Assembly: GCA_037127315.1 (NCBI GenBank)
Contig: JBBBDQ010001610.1
Coordinates: 310,001-374,000 of the forward strand
DNA from: Ascarosepion bandense
Lineage: Eukaryota; Mollusca; Cephalopoda; Sepiida; Sepiidae
Direction of reading: 5' to 3'
DNA length: 64,000 nt
Under the pieces are notes generated by a model. The model did not search any database and was not told the origin of the DNA. It was given only the letters and a program-made list of their open reading frames with translations. The position numbers and the translations under genes were made by a program. Each line of letters opens with the position of its first letter. Positions within the stretch are counted from its first letter, which is position 1. Positions 58,042 through 64,000 of the stretch are shown in pieces.

Positions 58042-58565
58042 TGGGTTTATTGGTGTCATTAAGTATTTTATTTTTTAATGTGCCATATAACAATTAGAAA
58101 AGAGTGGATCTAAAGGAGATCTCATCGCAATACCATCTATTTGAGCATACATATTGCCTAGGGATCATGAAAGAATGCTTGAGTGGTGCATGCTAATAAT
58201 AATATATTTTTTAAATAGTGGGTTTAATATTGATTGGTGGGAGACTAGTATGATTGTATACATCACGGAGAATGATGTCAATATTTATATATATATATAT
58301 ATATATACTATTTTCTCTCTCATCGTATTATGGAAGAATGCAGTATTTGATAGTAATTTTTCAACAATTTCCTGTAATTTTGTCTTTTTGTTGTATCTCC
58401 TAATGTTTGTTCTGCCCGCCAGGTTCACAAGCTTTTTAGGTAGATTATTTGCTACTTCTCACTGTCATTTGTGCTTTGAACATATCCTGTGAATGTCAAG
58501 TCTCCAAGTCCTTGTGGTGAGTACAAAATTAAAATAACCTTCTTTGCTTCGCTGTTTGCAAATTT
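57760..58565 (-). pseudogene. Penelope-like element RT remnant, duplicate
   Basis: Minus-strand frame 58059-57805 reads YINDKIESHSVIKFTLEFNI, NNKILFLNVFIY, FTTFLYRNANSINSCL. Upstream, about 58137-58096 reads QIDGIAMRSPLDP. Two (TA)n tracts (58005-58041, 58286-58308) lie inside. Confidence 0.6.
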
Positions 58566-58889
58566 CCCAAGCAAGTGTGAAAATATTTATTAAACAATGG
58601 AAGTGGAGAGATTTTCTGAAAACAGCAAATTAAATTTCAATGCACTGTTTCATGTTTCTTCCTGTCCATAAATGAATTTGCGTTGAAAGCTAACCAGGTG
58701 ATCCGAGTTGCTTATTTGTACACGGCCGATGCAAGCAGATGAACATGAGAGTAGAGAACAGCCAATCCAGCAGAATGTAACAGGATTTGTTAACCGCTGA
58801 CCGGGCACAACTGCCAAGCGGCCCGTATTTACACCCACTCAAGTTCTTACTCGTGCTGCTTTCTTTATTTCTCCTTCTCCTTCACAAAG

Positions 58890-59505
58890 ATAGAAAAGGG
58901 CGTAAGACAATGATGTGTCTTTTCGCCGGATTTATTCAGCTTGTGCAGAATGACTATACAGAGAACCCTAGATGTAAATCCAGGATATGTCATCGGATGC
59001 CACAAATTTAAGAACATACTGTACCCAGATGATATAATGCAGATAGCAGACACGGAAAAGAAACTACAAAACCTCCTACAGAGGGTAGCTGATGAGAGTG
59101 CCAAGAAAGGACTCGAATTAAACTGCAAGAAAACTGAATGCATGGTCATCAGTAACAAAGCAGCCCCAAATGACAAATACAGGTGGGAGATTCAAAAATC
59201 GAGCTGGTACAAAAATTGAAATACCTGGAAAGTGCTCTAACAGAAGATAGAAAGAGTGACACTGAGATCCGAAGGCGAATTGGCATAGCGAAAACTCGTT
59301 CCAGAAGTTGAGTAAAGTATTAAGACACAGGAAAATGTATACTATATGTGTTAATACTGTAGGTAATTTACATTCATTTGGACATAGTGAAGCAAGCTGT
59401 TCATTAAAAAACAGCCAATCTCCATCTCGTTGTGATCAAGGCATTAACGCCATAGTAAATGATGAAACAGTTACAGATGTCCACCGTGATGCATTTGGAA
59501 CATAG
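58890..59505 (+). pseudogene. RTE-like LINE RT fragment, duplicate
   Basis: Reads KGVRQ, stop, CVFSPDLF, then YVIGCHKFKN, ILYPDDIMQIADTEKK, LNCKKTECMVIS, and shifted YLESALTEDRKSDTE. Same YPDD change as 34.5 kb. Confidence 0.75.
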
Positions 59506-60560
59506 TCACTGTAGACATAGAAAGAAAAAGACATTGACACATTTCTCCGTTGAAATTTTCATAAATGTCAAATGTTCATTGAATCTGCAGTCTTTTATTT
59601 TTCGTAAAAATTTGAGTGCAATAAATGTTTAATACACCTAGACAAGTATGTCTTTGAATTTGCATAATTTCCACCGGATATAATATGTAAATTGTGAATG
59701 TACATCAGTTTTGTTACGTAGATGAAATATCACTGATATAATTCATGTGGTACATTTGGTATATATTGCAAATATAACGCATATTACATATTTACATTTA
59801 GCTATGTGCTACCAATAGCTGGTCCAGCGTTCTTACCATTGAGATCATACAAGCAACCAGATCCTGTCTAATGCACAGATTTTTTTTGAGTGTGAATGCA
59901 ATATGTCTTATACGTTACAACAAGCTTTTGAAATTATCAAAACTTTCATAAAGCCAATAATTTGTGATAATGTCCGTTTCAGAAAAGATTTATAATTATC
60001 TGGCTATTAAATGAATAAACAAGAAAAGGCCGAAACTAAATTTTACCGAATTTTCCAAATCCAAAGATTTTTTTATTTTATGTTTTATCATTGTAAGTTT
60101 GAGACACTTATTTGTTTAGATGTCAATCATAAGGTCAACCCCTGTTAGAAATATCTAAACTGTCAGATGTATACAGATGATTACTCAGATCGAAGTCTTG
60201 TTAGGAAAGCGAATAAATAAGAGAATATCTTTTGAAAGAGAATTAAAGAAATTCATCATCTGATTAAATTCTTAAAAACTCAAAAAAGTGTAATAGTTTT
60301 AACTAGGATGATATGAATATGAATACCAGAATTGTTCTCACACAGATATTAGCATAATGTATTTTAAGTAAACTACATTTGACCGAATTTTCCCAAAGTT
60401 CACCTTTTGAGAAAATAGAACATTTTTATTCAGACTATCTTAAATCCGGAAATATAATGTCTTAAATTTGACGTAAATACGAATTATTTTCATTAAATAA
60501 TTATTTTGATAAGAATAAAAACCAACATTTATAATTTCCTTCCGACTTTGTCTATAATTC
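59506..60560. other. AT-rich spacer without genes
   Basis: Matches 35.14-36.02 kb. From about 60367 there is sequence not found in the left copy, which reads directly into the GIY-YIG remnant. Confidence 0.5.
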
Positions 60561-60574
60561 AGGTATTTTTGACA

Positions 60575-60900
60575 CTAATGTTTTTCTCTGTCACTACGTA
60601 TGACTTGTTCCCATGTTGTGTTCATCTTGATGTTTGATCGGCTTAAGAAATATTTGTAGCCTATAATATGTGCTGATTCTTTAAGTTCACGTAGTTTACA
60701 GAGGCATTCCCTTTCTATTATTTCAACTTCATAGGGAGCGCTGATGCCCTTTCCCACTCCATATGTGGTCAACTACGCCTGATTGGTTTCATAGCCTCTC
60801 GTGTTACGGACTTGCGATGTACTTGTAGCCTTACTTTAAGTGGGTGGCCTGTTTCTCCTTTATATTCCTTTCCACTCTTACATAAAATGGCGTCCATAGT
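60575..60900 (-). pseudogene. Penelope-like GIY-YIG endonuclease remnant, fuller copy
   Basis: Minus strand: CKSGKEYKGETGHPLKVRLQ, VHRKSVTREAMKPIRRS, stop, then a 65-codon frame (60772-60575) with APYEVEIIERECLCKLRELK and a C-terminal NTTWEQVIRSD. It keeps about 50 residues beyond what the left copy has, so the left copy suffered a later deletion. Confidence 0.62.
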
Positions 60901-60919
60901 CATTAGTTAAGTCCTTCTC

Positions 60920-61035
60920 TGTTTGGGGTTCAAACGTTCAATGGAAAATTCCTCAACTTCAACACCCATCACCTATACAATGTAAAGAAAGGGATAGTTC
61001 GCTGCCTGCAACATTGAGCAAACGTCAAATACAAT
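60920..61035 (+). pseudogene. Penelope-like RT end fragment, duplicate
   Basis: Plus strand reads FNGKFLNFNTHHLYNVKKG, IVRCLQH and a stop. Same head-to-head arrangement as at 36.3 kb. Confidence 0.55.
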
Positions 61036-62270
61036 TATATTTTTGTGATCAATATCACGTAGCTGAAGAGGAATCAGCTGCTGACATTCCATGTGATGAA
61101 GCAGGAAACCAGTCACCATAGGCACAGGCAACAAAAACATCAAACGTGGCCATATTTCATCGTGTATATTGTCATGATAGATAATAAAATAGACTTCAAA
61201 TTAGTCATAGTTTGATTTAAAAATGTTGATTTCAAGAAATGCATTTAACTATTTACCTACATCATTAATACACCCAGAAATTAAAATTTTTAGATTCTTC
61301 GTAACAAGAACATGTATCCATCTCTTCTCATGACTTTCTTGATGCAAGTCAAAGTGGAATACATCTGTGTTACGTTTAGTTAAATTCTATCATAAACAAA
61401 TCTATTTAAAAATTATGATGGAAATTTGCAACGTTGATGTTTTTTTTTTAATTTGTTCGTGTAATTTCCAAGGTCACTGTAATCAGAATGAAATTAATAT
61501 TTTTACTTTGACAGACAATATTTTACTTGTGTGTATTTGGAACTATTTGAACGCTACAATTGAGTTCAGTTCAAATATACGAACGTTATATATGATGTCA
61601 TGTGAAAAATGGATTCAGATATCTTTACTCTACTGAAAGATTATGAGCAAAATAGTGTTTCCAATGTATAAGATATTCAATGCAGCTTGTGTCTTTTCTG
61701 TAATAATTGTTTCGATTTATTCCACTCTTTATTTGCTGCTGTCTACGAACAATTGTCATGATAAAAGATGTAATTTGGTTGTTTGCGTTTTGAAGAACAA
61801 TATATGAATGAATTGCACTAAACTTTGACAGGTGACATATCACTCTACGATATAGTGTGGTGTATGAGTAATCAGCCTAAGGATTTACTGTTCTTTAATG
61901 ATTTTGATAGTGGAGATGACATCACAAACGCGACAAAGGAATTCAGGAACTATATAATTTGTTTTTGTAACGGTGCAGTTTAGAAGTATTGTATTATTTG
62001 CAAATTTGAGTGAGTAGATATTTCGAAAAATTTTTGATGGATACCTATGTATTTTTCATTGATTTAGTGTTATATATAGCGAATCACTTTTTAAAAGCCT
62101 TGTACATAATGTTTATTTTATGGAATTTGGTTGCAAGAGAATAAGATAATGGTAGTTTTATGTTGATATTGAGTGTGTGTTCTCCGTCAGATTCTGTTGA
62201 AACTCTGCTTCTCGTTTGGGCGCCGGAATTAACAAAGATGAGCCTGAGTAATAGATAGATATATGCCAAT
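61036..62270. other. AT-rich spacer without genes
   Basis: Duplicate of 36.44-37.53 kb with an extra segment at about 61.39-61.55 kb. Nothing coding seen. Confidence 0.5.
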
Positions 62271-62277
62271 TTTGGAT

Positions 62278-62500
62278 GTGCTGGTGGTGCAATGGATAAG
62301 AGCTGAGTTCAAATTCTGGTCGGGTGTGTTACATTCATCTACGTTTAAATATCTTTTGGCATTCGTTAATCAAAATGAGATATGATCGCTAAAGTGTATC
62401 ACATCCGCCGGTAACAACACTCAGTTGGTTAGAGCAATAGGTTAATGATACATTCCTCCATATTAATGATTTCCTACTTACAAGTAATTCTTACGTGACA
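62278..62500 (+). mobile_element. tRNA-derived SINE, duplicate
   Basis: A-box-like TGGTGCAATGG (62284-62294). A 19-bp deletion between agct repeats brings the B-box-like gttcaaattc closer than in the left copy. Confidence 0.6.
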
Positions 62501-62587
62501 CCAGCCCGACTGCTGCTTTCTATGTCTTGTTTCTCTGGTGTGCTGAAGGGACCACCGCCATTCGCCACGTTGTGAATTTTTGCACAA

Positions 62588-62980
62588 AAGGGAGATAATT
62601 TCGGGATTTTTAGCCTATTCCACAATACACAGCAGTTTCTCTTCTCGGCTTTGTTGATAGAGTTAAAATCGTACGGACGTTATCTGACTCTTAGTCGGAT
62701 CGGATTCCTGGGTACCTGATAACCACAGAGCTAATTCACCCAACAATTTTCGCTGCGTTCTGTCGATCTCTCGTTTCTGTTCGATCTCTATCGGCCTGCG
62801 CCCAACTCTGCCGGTCTGCAGCGTGCAGACCGCTTTTATAGAGCGGGGTGGGACTGAACAAAGTTTAGGAGCCGCCCACTAATTTTAATATGGAAATCGC
62901 TCTGTCCATCATTGACGTTCGCCTCTGTCCGTTAAGCATTCCGGTACTATTTTACCTAATCAATTAATAACGCAACCCCA
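62588..62980 (-). promoter_or_regulatory. GC-richer block with minus-strand TATA box and hairpin, duplicate
   Basis: CTATAAAAGC on the minus strand (62841-62832), next to a hairpin with perfect 8-bp arms ggtctgca/tgcagacc (62813-62831). The two duplicates diverge exactly at its right edge (cgcaacccca), a possible element boundary. Confidence 0.35.
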
Positions 62981-63110
62981 GAAAAAATTATTAAAAGGAA
63001 ACAAGAAAAAAAATAATCTCAGGCGTTACTCCGGAATTTCTTTTATCCAACTAATAAATACCTTCATCTCAGTCCTTTAGAACTGTTAATTAATCGATTT
63101 ACCTGAAGGC

Positions 63111-63157
<47 letters not shown>

Positions 63158-63285
63158 CTCAACTCACTTAGACATGATGAGAAATAGAGTTTTTTTTAGT
63201 GTTTTTCTAATTATTTTAAAACTGATTTCATTTGGCTGTCTGCAAATGTTCATTAATTTATTGGTGATAAGTATTTTAGGTTACG
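62981..63285. other. Segment present only in the right duplicate
   Basis: About 305 bp between cgcaacccca and acgtaatgttttagg, which are adjacent in the left copy (38559-38580). It contains a (TC)n tract at 63113-63153. Insertion here or deletion there cannot be told apart. Confidence 0.6.
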
Positions 63286-64000
63286 TAATGTTTTAGGAAA
63301 ACATTTGAATGAAGAATGATTTTGACACGGAAAATCCTGTTTTTATATAATCAATGTTATATATAAACTTAGAATCACTTGTCAAAATGTGTTAAAATGG
63401 GTCATGAATAAAATGGAATAAATAAATATACAAATGATTCACTGCTTTGCTTGTGATTAAACGATTATGAAAAAAAGAATAAATACTATATTCTGAGTAG
63501 CGGAAAAGAAATAATGACTTCAAATGAATTAAAATGCAAGGCTTAGCTTACAATAATTTAAAAGAGATACACGGAGAAAAACTCATTGTAAAAATAATCG
63601 ATGATAGAAAGAAATTACTACAAATAGGAAAATATATTTTTAAGGTGCACTATATTTATGTGTAAAATTGTTCAAAGAATGTTTCGTTATTTGTACTGTT
63701 GTTTGGTAACATATTTAAAATTTTGAAAGTAAAATAAATAAAGACAGATATATTGCACATATGTAAATCTAGCGTCAACCATGGTATTGAATAGTGCTGT
63801 CATTGATACATCACGGGTGCCACTGATACATCTCGGAGTTCTTGGCAAAATCCACCGGAGAATCTATAACTTAATTAATCCCGACCTAGTGGCTCAACAT
63901 TAGTTACTTTCTCACCGACGTCTCTTCTCCAAATACTTTCACGGTTTCTGCTCAGATTAGATTAGCTCCCTGATGCCAACTCTGCTTAAATTTACATGAG
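63286..64000 (+). other. Spacer and start of a jockey/CR1-like LINE fragment, cut by the window edge
   Basis: 63286-63770 duplicates 38.57-39.05 kb. From 63775 the LINE fragment (LGVLGKIHRRIYNLINPDLV) matches 39.06-39.28 kb and continues out of the window. Confidence 0.6.

Overview
This is nuclear DNA from an animal. It is AT-rich, has split genes with canonical GT-AG introns and TATA-box promoters, carries long (CA)n, (TA)n and (CT)n microsatellites, and is dense with decayed non-LTR retrotransposons, Penelope-like elements, Tc1/mariner transposons and tRNA-derived SINEs. The mix of repeat families fits a mollusc, and a cephalopod is my best guess. That assignment is inference, because no conserved housekeeping gene is present. 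There are no bacterial features, and I see no convincing tRNA, rRNA or virus gene.

The only host genes I can support form a small family of near-identical three-exon genes. Each encodes a 57-residue precursor: a hydrophobic signal peptide followed by a very acidic, cysteine-free tail. Copy 1 (minus, promoter near 1.70 kb) loses its last exon to the left window edge. Copy 2 (plus, 8.11-9.48 kb), copy 3 (minus, 24.3-25.68 kb) and copy 4 (minus, 48.96-50.34 kb) are complete. All have the same TATA box, a non-coding first exon, a second exon encoding the signal peptide and a third exon encoding the acidic tail. Coding differences are mostly synonymous. I do not recognise the family.

The rest of the window is the wreckage of repeated duplication of the gene unit. 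Copies 1 and 2 face away from each other in a large inverted repeat whose junction is near 3.36 kb. Its copy 2 arm is split by a jockey/CR1-like LINE (3.62-6.92 kb), which itself holds a 1,545-bp Tc1 transposon. Copy 2's downstream flank (9.6-12.5 kb) is the reverse complement of copy 3's downstream flank (18.9-24 kb). The blocks 17.7-39.66 kb and 45.2-64.0 kb are a tandem segmental duplication with an offset of about 24.4-24.7 kb. A fifth, gene-less piece of the unit lies at 39.7-40.9 kb.

Most other open frames are fragments of mobile elements. They are an R2-like LINE with a CCHC motif and a degraded endonuclease tail, a jockey/CR1-like LINE, two further LINE families, a mariner with a lost catalytic Asp, and a Penelope-like element with a GIY-YIG remnant. 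Several insertions are present in one duplicate and absent from its partner, so the duplicates act as empty-site controls and allow relative dating.
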